Assembly: GCF_014212315.1 (NCBI RefSeq)
Contig: NZ_JACKXE010000001.1
Coordinates: 1,178,001 to 1,242,000 of the forward strand
Origin: Nocardioides luti
GTDB taxonomy: Bacteria; Actinomycetota; Actinomycetes; Propionibacteriales; Nocardioidaceae
Direction: 5' to 3'
Length of the DNA: 64,000 nt
Every line of letters begins with the position of its first letter. Within the stretch, counting starts at the first letter, position 1. Of this stretch, positions 53,625 through 62,005 are shown piece by piece. A model generated the notes under the pieces. The model saw only the letters and a list, made by a program, of their open reading frames with translations, ran no database searches and was not told where the DNA came from. Made by a program: the position numbers and the translations under genes.

Positions 53625-53828
53625 CTAGTCGTGGACCGAGTCGAGCGCGTCGCGCAGCATCGAGGTGAGCTGCCCCTTGGCGACGCCCCAGATGACCATC
53701 ACGAGACCGGCCGTCATCACCGTGATCAGCACCCAGCCGGGCACGTCGCCGCGCTCGTCCCGCCGCCGGGGCGCGACGAGCGCCAGGTGCACACGCGTGA
53801 TCGCGAGGAGGAGGTTGTCCATCGTCAT
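53625..53828 (-). CDS. Small pilin candidate of Tad locus
   Basis: A 67-residue peptide, MTMDNLLLAITRVHLALVAP, then RRRDERGDVPGWVLITVMTA and a single membrane helix. It lies between tadC and the TadE-like genes, where the major Flp pilin is encoded in other Tad loci. DERG|DVPGW resembles a prepilin cleavage site, but the usual Glu at +5 is Trp, so it is not a canonical Flp pilin. It might be the major pilin in a divergent form or a minor assembly peptide. The second ATG, 53822, is an alternative start. Confidence 0.62.
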   Translation of the reverse strand: MTMDNLLLAITRVHLALVAPRRRDERGDVPGWVLITVMTAGLVMVIWGVAKGQLTSMLRDALDSVHD

Positions 53829-53845
53829 TCCGTTCTTCCGAGGGG

Positions 53846-54787
53846 TCAGGGAGTGGTCAGGTGGAGGCCCACGACGCCGGGCCAGAACGCGAAGAGCACG
53901 GTGATCGGCAGCACCAGGAAGACGACGGGGACCATCATCAGGACCTCCTTGCGGGCGGCGATCTCGATCAGCTCGCGCCGGCCCGCCTCGCGCACGTCCG
54001 CGGCCTGCGCGTGCAGCACCTCGGCCAGCGGGGTCCCGCGCTCGACGGCCACCGCGATGCCCTGGGCGAACCGCGCGACCAGCGGGAGCCCCGTGGCCGC
54101 GGCCATCCGGTCGAAGGCGGCGCCCACGGGCTCGCCGGTGCGGACCACGGCCAGCACCCGGGCGAGGTCGGAGGAGAGCGCGCCACCGCTGCGGCGTACG
54201 ACGCGGTCGAGCGCGCCGACCGGGCTCTCCCCCGCCGCGACCGCGAGGGCCAGCAGCTCGGCGACGGTCGGGAACTCGGCGAGGATCCGGCGCTCGCGGG
54301 TCTTCACCTGGTTGGACAGGTGGGTGTCGCGCGCGAGCACGCCGGCGACGAACGCGATGACGCACACCACCAGCGACGACAGGGCGCTGCCGGGGTCGTC
54401 CAGGGCCTTGACCAGGGAGTACGCCGCGGCCGCGGCGAACGCCACCAGCCCCCACAGCACCTGCTCGACGCGGAACTCGTGGACGGTCCGGTCGAGGTCC
54501 GCGCGCTCGAGCCGACGGCGTACGGACGTGGCGCCGCCCAGCACCCGCTCCACCGTGTCTGCGGCCGAGCGCAGCACCGGGCCGAAGACCCCGGCCGCCG
54601 CCGACGTCGGCGAGGACGAGGCCACCCGGAGCGCCGGGGTGCGGCCCACCTGCGGCAGGTCGCGGACGTAGGGCAGGACCCGGACCGCCAGCTGGGGCCG
54701 GTGGATGACGCGCAGCCTGCTGAGGACCAGCGCCAGGCCGGTCCCCGCGACCGCGCCGAGCACGGCACCCCACCACGCCAGCGTCAT
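53846..54787 (-). CDS. tadC: TadC-type pilus assembly membrane protein (T2SSF)
   Basis: Inner-membrane platform protein, 313 residues. The T2SSF domain has EFPTVAELLALAVAAGESPV, LSSDLARVLAVVRTGEPVGA and MAAATGLPLVARFAQGIAVA, with membrane helices at both ends. It normally pairs with TadB under the TadA ATPase. ATG 54787 overlaps the tadB stop (ATGA). Confidence 0.89.
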   Translation of the reverse strand: MTLAWWGAVLGAVAGTGLALVLSRLRVIHRPQLAVRVLPYVRDLPQVGRTPALRVASSSPTSAAAGVFGPVLRSAADTVERVLGGATSVRRRLERADLDRTVHEFRVEQVLWGLVAFAAAAAYSLVKALDDPGSALSSLVVCVIAFVAGVLARDTHLSNQVKTRERRILAEFPTVAELLALAVAAGESPVGALDRVVRRSGGALSSDLARVLAVVRTGEPVGAAFDRMAAATGLPLVARFAQGIAVAVERGTPLAEVLHAQAADVREAGRRELIEIAARKEVLMMVPVVFLVLPITVLFAFWPGVVGLHLTTP

Positions 54788-55638
54788 GACAGGATCCGCC
54801 GCTCGGTGGGCAACCGCCCGATCCGCATCATCAGGCGGTAGGACACGACGCACGCGGCGGCACCGAAGGCCAGCACGAGGACGCCGCCGGGCGAGGCGTA
54901 GCGGTGGATGACCTCGGACTGGAACGACATGAACAGCAGCACCAGCCACGGCGCCGCGACCGCGAGCCGCGCGCCGTTGACCGTCCAGGCCTGGCGGGAC
55001 TCCATCTCCGAGCGGGTCCGGGCCTCGTCGCGCAGGTAGCCCGACAGGTTGCGCAGCAGCCGCCCGAGCTCGCCGCCACCCACCTCGCGGGCGATCCGGA
55101 GCCCCTCGACGACCCGGTCACCGACCGGGTCGGCCAGGCGGTCCTTGAGCCGGTCGAGGCACTCGCCGAAGCGGCCGGTCACCTGGTAGTCGAGCGCGAA
55201 CTCGTCGAACGCCTCGCGCAGCGGCTCGGGCCCGCGGGTGCCGAGCCCGGCGAGGGCCTCCGGGAGCGAGAGGCCGGCACGGACAGCGGAGGACAGGTTG
55301 TCGACGGCCTCGGGCCAGACCTCGGCGAACTCCCGCTGCCGTCGGCGCGCCCGACCTGCCACGACCGCCACCGGCAGCCACGCGCCCATCGCCCCGAAGG
55401 CGACGGCGACCGGCGGCGTGCGGGAGACGACCTGCACCACCAGGGCGGCGGCCACGCCGAGGACGGCGCAGAGCAGCACGAAGCCGGTCGTGGACACCTG
55501 CCCGAGCCCGGCGCGGGCGAGCAGCCGGTCCACCCGGCCCGCGGTCGGGGACGGGTCCCGCGGCCGGCGCGGCAGGAAGAACGCCGACCAGATCAGCAGC
55601 AGGCCGATGCCGGCCCCGAGACCGACCAGCGCGCCCAT
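54784..55638 (-). CDS. tadB: TadB-type pilus assembly membrane protein (T2SSF)
   Basis: Inner-membrane platform protein, 284 residues. T2SSF features: WPEAVDNLSSAVRAGLSLPE, the GRFGECLDRLKDRLADPVGD segment and AREVGGGELGRLLRNLSGYL, flanked by membrane helices at the N-terminus and C-terminus. It is encoded 28 bases after tadA and overlaps tadC, giving the order tadA-tadB-tadC seen in most actinobacterial Tad loci. Confidence 0.91.
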   Translation of the reverse strand: MGALVGLGAGIGLLLIWSAFFLPRRPRDPSPTAGRVDRLLARAGLGQVSTTGFVLLCAVLGVAAALVVQVVSRTPPVAVAFGAMGAWLPVAVVAGRARRRQREFAEVWPEAVDNLSSAVRAGLSLPEALAGLGTRGPEPLREAFDEFALDYQVTGRFGECLDRLKDRLADPVGDRVVEGLRIAREVGGGELGRLLRNLSGYLRDEARTRSEMESRQAWTVNGARLAVAAPWLVLLFMSFQSEVIHRYASPGGVLVLAFGAAACVVSYRLMMRIGRLPTERRILS

Positions 55639-55666
55639 CAGTCGACCCCCCTCACGACGACGGCCC

Positions 55667-56920
55667 TCACGACGACTCCGTCAGGATCCGGTGCACGTCG
55701 ATCCCGACCCGCTCGTAGAGCTCGGGGCGCGGGGGCATGCCGTTCGCCCGGCGCAGCTCACCGCCGCCGCGGACGAAGATCGGCTCGGTCTCGATGATGT
55801 CGTTCTCGACGCGACCGGGCACCCCGACGACCTCGTTCACCCGGCGTACGCCGTGCTGGTCGATGCCCAGGTGCACGACCAGGTCCACCGACGACGCGAC
55901 CGTCGGGACCACGAAGCGGGCCGAGATGTTCTCGCCCGCGAGCAGCGGCAGGGTGCACATCTTCACCAGCGCCTCGCGCGCGCTGTTCGCGTGGATCGTG
56001 CACATGCCCGGCAGCCCCGCGTTGAGCGCGAGCAGCAGGTCGAGGCACTCCTCGGCGCGCACCTCCCCCACGATGATCCGGCTGGGCCGCATCCGCAGCG
56101 ACTCCTTCACCAGGTCCCGCAGCCGGATCTCGCCGGTGCCCTCGAGCCCGGACTGGCGGGTCTGGAGCGGGACCCAGTCCGGGTGCGGGAAACGCAGCTC
56201 GAAGACCTCCTCGGCGGAGATCACCCGCTCCCCGCCCGGGATCGCGGCGGCCAGGCAGTTCAGCATCGTGGTCTTGCCGGCCTGGGTGCCGCCGGCGACC
56301 AGGATGTTGAGGCCGGCGCGGATCGAGGCCTCGAGGAACGCCGCCGCCTGCGGGGTCAGCGAGCCCAGCTCCACCAGGTCGTGCAGCCGGGCGGCGCGCA
56401 GGACGAACTTGCGGATGTTGACGGCCGAGAAGCCCCGGCTGATCCCTTCGAGCACGACGTGCAGCCGGTGCCCCTCGGGCAGCATCGCGTCCACGAACGG
56501 CTGGCTGATGTCGATGCGGCGGCCGCTGGACTTGAGCATCCGCTCGACCAGCTCCTGGACCTGGGCGGTGCTGAGCATCAGGTTCGTCAGCTCGTGACGG
56601 CCGTGGCGGGCGATGAAGACCCGGCTGGGGTCGTTGATCCAGATCTCCTCGACGCTCGGGTCGTCGAGGAACGCCTGCAGCGGCCCGAACCCCGACACCC
56701 GCGCCACCAGCTCGCCGACCACGGAGTCGATGTCGGGCACCGGCGCGACGATCCCGGTCAGGCTGCGCTCGTCGTGGTCGCGGACCACGCCCTCCGCGAT
56801 CCGGCGCACCAGCCCCGCGTCCCGCTGCGGGTCGACGCCCTCGCGACGCACGAGCTCGCGCACGTGCTGGTCGAGCTGCTCGACCAGCTGCGCGTGCGCG
56901 TCCGCCTGCTTCACCGCCAT
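55667..56920 (-). CDS. tadA: TadA/CpaF secretion ATPase
   Basis: Hexameric ATPase that powers Flp pilus assembly, 417 residues. After a helical N-terminal domain come GFGPLQAFLDDPSVEEIWIN, the Walker A GGTQAGKTTM, the Asp box region RMRPSRIIVGEVRAEECLDL and the His box TIHANSAREALVKM. The ATG at 56920 has GGGGGTCC just upstream; further in-frame sequence would run into the spacer. It heads the tadABC-pilin-TadE/G group. TadZ/CpaE, CpaB and a prepilin peptidase are absent from the window. Confidence 0.96.
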   Translation of the reverse strand: MAVKQADAHAQLVEQLDQHVRELVRREGVDPQRDAGLVRRIAEGVVRDHDERSLTGIVAPVPDIDSVVGELVARVSGFGPLQAFLDDPSVEEIWINDPSRVFIARHGRHELTNLMLSTAQVQELVERMLKSSGRRIDISQPFVDAMLPEGHRLHVVLEGISRGFSAVNIRKFVLRAARLHDLVELGSLTPQAAAFLEASIRAGLNILVAGGTQAGKTTMLNCLAAAIPGGERVISAEEVFELRFPHPDWVPLQTRQSGLEGTGEIRLRDLVKESLRMRPSRIIVGEVRAEECLDLLLALNAGLPGMCTIHANSAREALVKMCTLPLLAGENISARFVVPTVASSVDLVVHLGIDQHGVRRVNEVVGVPGRVENDIIETEPIFVRGGGELRRANGMPPRPELYERVGIDVHRILTESS

Positions 56921-57038
56921 GAGGACCCCCGTCCGAGTGAGGCTGCGTCCGAACCTAGACGCCCCGACGCCTACCCGACAGGGGTCGCGGCGAATCTGTG
57001 GACAAGGCAAAGAAATCCGGGTCGACCTCGACGAAGGA

Positions 57039-57067
57039 GGATCTCCGGCACCAGGTGCCGGAGATCC
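57039..57067. repeat. 29-bp palindrome upstream of tadA
   Basis: GGATCTCCGGCACC (57039-57052) and GGTGCCGGAGATCC (57054-57067) are perfect complements around a single central A. It lies in the 255-base spacer between tadA and the divergent nucleotidyltransferase. With 14-bp arms and no T-run it could be a dyad operator for both genes, or a terminator/insulator; the one-base centre means it would only form a cruciform or bind a dimer rather than a normal RNA hairpin. Confidence 0.62.
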
Positions 57068-57175
57068 ACCCTTGATCGGCACCGCGCGGGGCACCTACGC
57101 TCGGCGGCGTCGCGACCCCGGCGGGAGAAGCCTGCGCGGGATGACACGTCGACTTCTCACCGAGAGGACGACGCC

Positions 57176-57979
57176 ATGTCGCCTGACCTGCACCCCACGC
57201 TCACCCGGCTCGACGACCTCGCCCGCAGCCTCGCCGAGGACCCCGGCGTGCTCGCCGTGCTGGGCCTCGGCTCGGCCGGGCAGGAGACCGACCGGTTCGA
57301 CGAGCACTCCGACATCGACTTCTTCGTCGTCGTGGACAGCGCCGCGACCAAGGCGCGCTACGTCGCGACGACGGACTGGCTGTCCGGCTTCGGCGGCACG
57401 CCGGCGTACACCTTCCGCAACGACCCCAACGGCCGCAAGGCGCTGATGGCCGACGGCCTCTTCCTGGAGTACGCCGTGTTCACCGAGCCCGAGCTGAGCG
57501 GGATCCCGTTCGCCGGTGCGCGCGTGGTGTGGAGCCGCGCCCCGCTCGCGTTGACCTCCCACCCGGGTGAGGCGGCTGGCGCCTTCGACACGGTCGACTT
57601 CCACCTCGGCGAGGCGCTCACCAACCTCTTCGTGGGCCTGCACCGCGAGCTGCGCGGGGAGCGGCTGACCGCGCTGCGCTTCATCCAGATGTACGCCGTC
57701 GACCACGTGCTCGCGCTGGTCCGCCTGACCGCACCGGAGCGGCTGAGCCAGCCCGACGTCTTCGAGGGCACCCGCCGGGTCGAGCGGGCGCGCCTCGACG
57801 AGCCCCTCCCCCTCGACAGGATGTGCCCCGGCTACGGGCGCAGCACGGAGGCCGCCGCGGCGGTCCTGGGGTGGCTCGAGGCCCACCACGACCCGGACCC
57901 GGTCATCGCGGGCGCCGTCCGGGCGCTGCTGGACGGCCGAACGACCGATTTCCGGCCCGGGCCCGACCGCCGGGGCTAG
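57176..57979 (+). CDS. Nucleotidyltransferase-domain protein
   Basis: A 267-residue cytoplasmic protein of the DNA polymerase beta-type nucleotidyltransferase superfamily. LAVLGLGSAGQETDRFDEHSDIDFFVVV (about residues 25-52) gives the GS-x-x-x-x-x-D-x-x-SDID metal motif; a helical domain follows (ALRFIQMYAVDHVLALVRL). The family includes aminoglycoside adenylyltransferases and toxin-antitoxin proteins. No antitoxin-like gene is adjacent and no antibiotic-specific motif is visible. ATG 57176 has GAGAGGA upstream. Confidence 0.82.
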   Translation: MSPDLHPTLTRLDDLARSLAEDPGVLAVLGLGSAGQETDRFDEHSDIDFFVVVDSAATKARYVATTDWLSGFGGTPAYTFRNDPNGRKALMADGLFLEYAVFTEPELSGIPFAGARVVWSRAPLALTSHPGEAAGAFDTVDFHLGEALTNLFVGLHRELRGERLTALRFIQMYAVDHVLALVRLTAPERLSQPDVFEGTRRVERARLDEPLPLDRMCPGYGRSTEAAAAVLGWLEAHHDPDPVIAGAVRALLDGRTTDFRPGPDRRG

Positions 57980-58037
57980 GCTGCCGTCACCCGGGCCACA
58001 GGGGTGGCCCGGCACCGTCTGCGCACCAGGAGTCCGC

Positions 58038-58457
58038 ATGAGCAGCACGTCCCACAGCCCCGAGGAGATGCTCGGCCAGGTGGACCTCTTCTCGGGTCTG
58101 TCCAAGCGGCAGCTCAAGAAGATCGTCGACGCCGGCCGCACGGTCGAGCACGCCGCCGACCGCGAGGTCGCGACCGAGGGCCTGGGCGCCCTCGCCTTCC
58201 ACCTGATCCTCAGCGGCGCCGCGAAGGTGTCGTCCAAGGGCACCGAGCTGCGCACGCTCGCGGCGGGTGACTACTTCGGCGAGATGAGCATGATCGACGG
58301 CAAGCCGCGCTCGGCGACGGTCACCGCGACCGAGCCGATGACGACGCTGGCCGTGCCGCACGAGAAGTTCGAGTCGCTGGTCGAGCACGAGCCGCAGGTC
58401 GCGCTCGGGCTGCTCAAGGTGCTCAGCACCCGCGTGCGCGAGGCCGAGGCCCGCTAG
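58038..58457 (+). CDS. Cyclic nucleotide-binding-domain protein
   Basis: A 139-residue protein consisting of a single CNB domain. The phosphate-binding cassette is [19 protein letters not shown], with the Glu and Arg that contact cAMP ribose and phosphate in Crp-like domains. No DNA-binding HTH is present, so it may bind cAMP and a partner protein. ATG 58038 has CAGGAG upstream. Its end overlaps the convergent HAD gene by four bases. Relatives in actinobacteria are of unknown function. Confidence 0.9.
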   Translation: MSSTSHSPEEMLGQVDLFSGLSKRQLKKIVDAGRTVEHAADREVATEGLGALAFHLILSGAAKVSSKGTELRTLAAGDYFGEMSMIDGKPRSATVTATEPMTTLAVPHEKFESLVEHEPQVALGLLKVLSTRVREAEAR

Positions 58458-59263
58458 CCAGTCGGCTCGGCGCTGACCTCGGCCCCCACGAGGTCGACCA
58501 GGTCGGCGATCGAGTCGACCACCCGCGTCGGGCGGTAGGGGAACAGCTCCACCTGGTGCGGCTGCGTCGAGCCCGTCGTCACCAGCACGGTCCGCAGCCC
58601 CGCCTCGAGGCCGCTGATGATGTCGGTGTCCATCCGGTCGCCGATCATCACGGTCGTCTCGGAGTGCGCGTCGAGGCGGTTCAGCGCGCTGCGCATCATG
58701 AGCGGGTTCGGCTTGCCGATGAAGTACGGCGTGCGCCCGGTCGCCGTGCTGATCAGCGCCGCCACGGAGCCGGTCGCCGGCAGCGTGCCGTTGACGCTGG
58801 GCCCGCTCACGTCCGGGTTGGTCGCGATGAAGCGCGCGCCGCCCTCGATCAGCCGGATCGCCCGGGTGATCGCCTCGAACGAGTAGGTCCGGGTCTCCCC
58901 CAGCACCACGTAGTCCGGGTCGCGGTCGGTCATCACGTAGCCGATGTCGTGCAGCGCGGTGGTCAGCCCCGCCTCGCCCACGACGTACGCCGTCCCGTGG
59001 GGGCGCTGGTCGGCGAGGAACTGCGCGGTGGCCAGCGCGGAGGTCCAGATGGCGCTCTCCGGGACGTCGATGCCGCTGCCGAGCAGCCGGGCCCGCAGGT
59101 CGCGCGGGGTGTAGATCGAGTTGTTGGTCAGGACCAGGAACGACAGGCCCGACGACTTCAGCTTCTCGATGAACTCCTGCGCCCCGGGGATCGGGACCTC
59201 CTCGTGCACGAGGACGCCGTCCATGTCGGTCAGCCAGGTCTCCACGGGGCGCGGGTTCGTCAT
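58454..59263 (-). CDS. HAD-IIA phosphatase (NagD/PNPase-like)
   Basis: A 269-residue phosphatase. Motif [15 protein letters not shown] (nucleophile Asp13), motif [16 protein letters not shown], the [16 protein letters not shown] motif III Lys and motif [20 protein letters not shown] are all intact. Family members remove phosphate from sugar or nucleoside monophosphates. CACAAT lies six bases before ATG 59263, a weak leaderless -10. The gene precedes the two-component system gene in the other order, with a 17-base gap. Confidence 0.93.
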   Translation of the reverse strand: MTNPRPVETWLTDMDGVLVHEEVPIPGAQEFIEKLKSSGLSFLVLTNNSIYTPRDLRARLLGSGIDVPESAIWTSALATAQFLADQRPHGTAYVVGEAGLTTALHDIGYVMTDRDPDYVVLGETRTYSFEAITRAIRLIEGGARFIATNPDVSGPSVNGTLPATGSVAALISTATGRTPYFIGKPNPLMMRSALNRLDAHSETTVMIGDRMDTDIISGLEAGLRTVLVTTGSTQPHQVELFPYRPTRVVDSIADLVDLVGAEVSAEPTG

Positions 59264-59280
59264 GCCCCCATTGTGGCGGG

Positions 59281-60513
59281 TCAGCGGCGCGGGAGCAGCA
59301 CCTCGAGGCCGCGGGCGGGGTCGTCGCCGGAGATCCGGCCCCCGAGCGCCTCGACGACGGTGCGGGCCTGGTCGAGGCGGGGCTCGAGCTCCACGGCGGT
59401 GCCGGGGCCGGCGCCGCGCGACTTGCCGGCGGGCCGGCCGTCGGCGGAGACCTTGACCCGCAGGTGGCCGCCGTCCTGGCCCTGGAAGACGATCCGGACG
59501 GCGCCGGTGCCGCGGCGCACGACCTCGGCGAGGACCAGGTCCAGCACGTGCTCGACGGGGCCGGGCGTGTAGGTCAGCGTCAGGTCGCCCTCGGCGGAGG
59601 CGGTGAGGACCCGGTCGCGGGCCGAGAGCCGGTCGGCCCAGCGCTGGGCCAGCTGGGTGGCCAGCTCGACCAGCGGCATCTCGGCGCCCTCGACCAGGCT
59701 GCCGCTGCGCGAGAGCTGCACGAGCTCGCCGGCGACGGCGTTCATCTCGTCGACGCTGCCCATGCCCCGGCGGGCGCCGAGCTTGGCGTCCTCGGGGATG
59801 TCGTCGCGCAGGGTCAGGTCCTCGAGCTCGAGGCGCAGGCCGGTCAGCGGGCTGCGCAGCATGTGGGAGGCCTGCTCGGCGAAGTCGCGCTCGCGCCGCA
59901 GCCGGTCCTCGAGCTGGCCGGCGCTGGTGGCGAGCGCCTGGGACAGCGCCCGCGCCTCCGGGATCCGGCTGCGCGGCAGGTCGAGGTCGAAGCGCCCGCG
60001 GCCCAGCGCGGCCGCCGCCACCGCGAGCTGGCGGAACGGCGCCGACAGGGCGCGCGAGATGAGGAAGCCGATGAGCCCCGCGACGATGGCGATCAGCAGG
60101 AACAGCACGACCAGCGAGCCCACGTCGCGCGTGAGGATGTCCTTCACGACCTCCGGGGACTGGCTGACGGTCACCGTGCCGCCGTACACCTCCGACGTCG
60201 CGGAGAGGTCCTCGGACGGGTCGTCGGTGCCGTCGTACGACGACCCGCGCACGACCGTGGAGGTGGAGCCCTCCGGGGCGTACTCCAGGCGGCTGTCGCC
60301 GCCGACCAGGCTGGCGAGGAACGCCTCGTCGATGCTGCCGCCGGAGCGCTGGCGGTCCGCGACGATCTCCTGGATGAGCACGACCTCCTGGTGGACGTGC
60401 GCGCTCTCGCGCTCGCGGATCAGGTCGCGCAGGGTGTACGACCGCACGACACCGGCCGCCAGCAGCAGCAGGACCGTCAGCAGGATGAAGGAGAAGGTGA
60501 GCCGCTCACGCAT
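59281..60513 (-). CDS. Sensor histidine kinase with eroded ATPase domain
   Basis: A 410-residue membrane protein. Membrane helix 1 (about 8-25), an extracytoplasmic domain to about 130 (acidic; [12 protein letters not shown]) and helix 2 (about 130-155), HAMP-like region, then a DHp with phospho-acceptor His in [20 protein letters not shown]. The ATPase region is unusual: the N box reads [13 protein letters not shown] without the usual Asn, the G1 box is VSADGRPAG and the G2 box lacks GLGL. It may not bind ATP. The ATG overlaps the response-regulator gene by eight bases. Confidence 0.88.
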   Translation of the reverse strand: MRERLTFSFILLTVLLLLAAGVVRSYTLRDLIRERESAHVHQEVVLIQEIVADRQRSGGSIDEAFLASLVGGDSRLEYAPEGSTSTVVRGSSYDGTDDPSEDLSATSEVYGGTVTVSQSPEVVKDILTRDVGSLVVLFLLIAIVAGLIGFLISRALSAPFRQLAVAAAALGRGRFDLDLPRSRIPEARALSQALATSAGQLEDRLRRERDFAEQASHMLRSPLTGLRLELEDLTLRDDIPEDAKLGARRGMGSVDEMNAVAGELVQLSRSGSLVEGAEMPLVELATQLAQRWADRLSARDRVLTASAEGDLTLTYTPGPVEHVLDLVLAEVVRRGTGAVRIVFQGQDGGHLRVKVSADGRPAGKSRGAGPGTAVELEPRLDQARTVVEALGGRISGDDPARGLEVLLPRR

Positions 60514-61207
60514 CCGGGGGGCCGCCTTCGAGGCGGAACCCCACGCCTCGAACGGCCACGACGCGCTCGGTGACACCTTGGCTCTCGAGCTTCTGGCGCA
60601 ACCGACCGATCGTGACGTCGAGCGTCTTGGTCGAGCCGTACCAGTTCTCGTCCCACACGTCGGCCATCAGCCGGCCGCGGGAGACGACCTTGTCCCGGTT
60701 GGCGGCGAGGATGTTCAGCACCTCGAACTCCTTGCCGGTCAGCGGGACCTCGTCCTCGCCGGCGTAGACACGCCGGGCCGCGACGTCGATCCGCAGGCCA
60801 CCGTGGCCGTTGGCGTTCGACGTCGTGGTGGTCCCAGGACCGGTGGTACGGCGCAACAGGGCGCGGACCCGCGCCTGGAGCTCGGCCAGCCCGAAGGGCT
60901 TGGCCAGGTAGTCGTCGGCTCCGTAGTCGAGCCCGACGACGCGGTCGAGCTCGCCGGCCCGCGCGGTGACGATCATGATCGCCCCCGAGAAGCCGGCCTC
61001 GCGGGCTCGCTTGCAGACCTCGAGCCCGTCGAAGTCAGGGAGCCCGAGATCGAGGATGACGACGTCCGCTGGCTCGGCCGAGAGGCTGTCGAGGGCCTTC
61101 TGGCCGTTGTCGACCCAGTGGACGGAGTACCCCTCGCGCTCCAGCGTCCGGACGAGGGGGAACGCGATGTCCTCCTCGTCCTCGACCACCAGAACTCGTT
61201 GCGCCAT
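60506..61207 (-). CDS. OmpR-family response regulator
   Basis: A 233-residue regulator paired with the kinase that follows. The receiver has VVEDEEDIAF, the acceptor Asp in DVVILDLGLPDFDG, Thr in MIVTARAG and Lys in YLAKPFG; the winged helix includes VPLTGKEFEVLNILAANRDK and GSTKTLDVTIGRLRQKL. ATG 61207 follows TATGCT (complement of 61215-61220) at seven bases (leaderless). The promoter lies inside the coding sequence of the sipW-like gene, which overlaps this gene by 235 bases in another frame. Confidence 0.95.
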   Translation of the reverse strand: MAQRVLVVEDEEDIAFPLVRTLEREGYSVHWVDNGQKALDSLSAEPADVVILDLGLPDFDGLEVCKRAREAGFSGAIMIVTARAGELDRVVGLDYGADDYLAKPFGLAELQARVRALLRRTTGPGTTTTSNANGHGGLRIDVAARRVYAGEDEVPLTGKEFEVLNILAANRDKVVSRGRLMADVWDENWYGSTKTLDVTIGRLRQKLESQGVTERVVAVRGVGFRLEGGPPDA

Positions 61208-61788
61208 GGCACGCAGCATAGGGCCAGCAGCCCACCGGCCCGCGTGAATACGGACAAGGTGGTGTCGGGGCGCCGACGACGGTGGTGCAGGTGGCGCAGC
61301 AGGAACGGCCCGCCCAGCACCAGCAGGGACAGCGCGAGCACCGCCGCCCACACCGGCGGGTCCCCCGCGCCGACGTAGAGGTGGCCGACGTAGGGCACCG
61401 AGGCGACCACCTTGGACTGGGTCGGCTCGTCGAGGCGGAGCTGCCAGTCGTCGGGGACGATCTCGGCGTCGCCCTGGGTGCGCACGAGGTCGCCGTCGAC
61501 GGCGACGATGCGGTGGGTGACCGGGCCGGTGACGCCGGACGAGGCCGGCGGGTCGTAGGTGATGACGTCCCCCACGCGCAGCGAGCTGACCGGGACCCGG
61601 CGCTCGAGGAGCAGGGTGCCCCGGCCGAGGCTCGGTGCCATGGAGTCGCCGGTGACGACGTACCGGTCGAGGCCGAGGCTGATCGGGAGCAGGGCGAGCA
61701 GCGTCACCGGTGCGCACACCAGGATGCCGACCAGCAGGCGGCTCCACATCGAGGGGGCCGGCTGGTACGGAGAAGTGACGATCTCCAT
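60973..61788 (-). CDS. SipW/ER-type signal peptidase I, long overlap with response regulator
   Basis: Membrane signal peptidase, 271 residues as read. The N-terminal helix (about 17-37) is followed by VVTGDSMAPSLGRGTLLLER with the catalytic Ser and VTHRIVAVDGDLVRTQGDA, where His replaces the Lys of ordinary SPase I; that is the SipW/archaeal type. A second helix lies near 160-180. No stop codon occurs before the response regulator gene, so the frame runs 235 bases into it and adds an Arg/Ser-rich tail; a frameshift near 61260 cannot be excluded. Start ATG 61788 (MEIVTSPYQP) or 61749. It probably processes the TasA-like protein upstream. Confidence 0.82.
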   Translation of the reverse strand: MEIVTSPYQPAPSMWSRLLVGILVCAPVTLLALLPISLGLDRYVVTGDSMAPSLGRGTLLLERRVPVSSLRVGDVITYDPPASSGVTGPVTHRIVAVDGDLVRTQGDAEIVPDDWQLRLDEPTQSKVVASVPYVGHLYVGAGDPPVWAAVLALSLLVLGGPFLLRHLHHRRRRPDTTLSVFTRAGGLLALCCVPWRNEFWWSRTRRTSRSPSSGRWSARGTPSTGSTTARRPSTASRPSQRTSSSSISGSLTSTGSRSASEPARPASRGRS

Positions 61789-61838
61789 CTCTAGCCTCAG
61801 TTTTCCGAGAGGGTGGGGCGGGTCGGGGACACGAGGGT

Positions 61839-61875
61839 GCCCGTCCGGTGTTCCCCCCCAGGACACCGAACGGGC
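61839..61875. terminator. Hairpin between TasA-like and SipW-like genes
   Basis: GCCCGTCCGGTGT (61839-61851) pairs with ACACCGAACGGGC (61863-61875) except for one G-T pair, around a C-rich loop. It lies in the 217-base spacer and could partly terminate the tasA-like transcript or protect its 3' end, so that the secreted protein is made in excess over the peptidase. No gene is visible in the rest of the spacer. Confidence 0.5.
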
Positions 61876-62005
61876 CGAACCCCCGTGGTGAACGACGTGC
61901 AGGCATTCCCTCCCCGGACGCCTGACCGTCGCTCTTCCCCATGCAGTCCCGTGGCCCGCATCCCCCCCAGGTGCGCGGATCACGGGAATTCCGTGTGTCG
62001 TCTCC

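Noticed and set aside
57176..58457. Toxin-antitoxin pair (nucleotidyltransferase and small CNB protein)
   Set aside because: The genes are 58 bases apart with separate ribosome-binding sites; the second is a clear cyclic-nucleotide-binding domain and not a HEPN or antitoxin protein.
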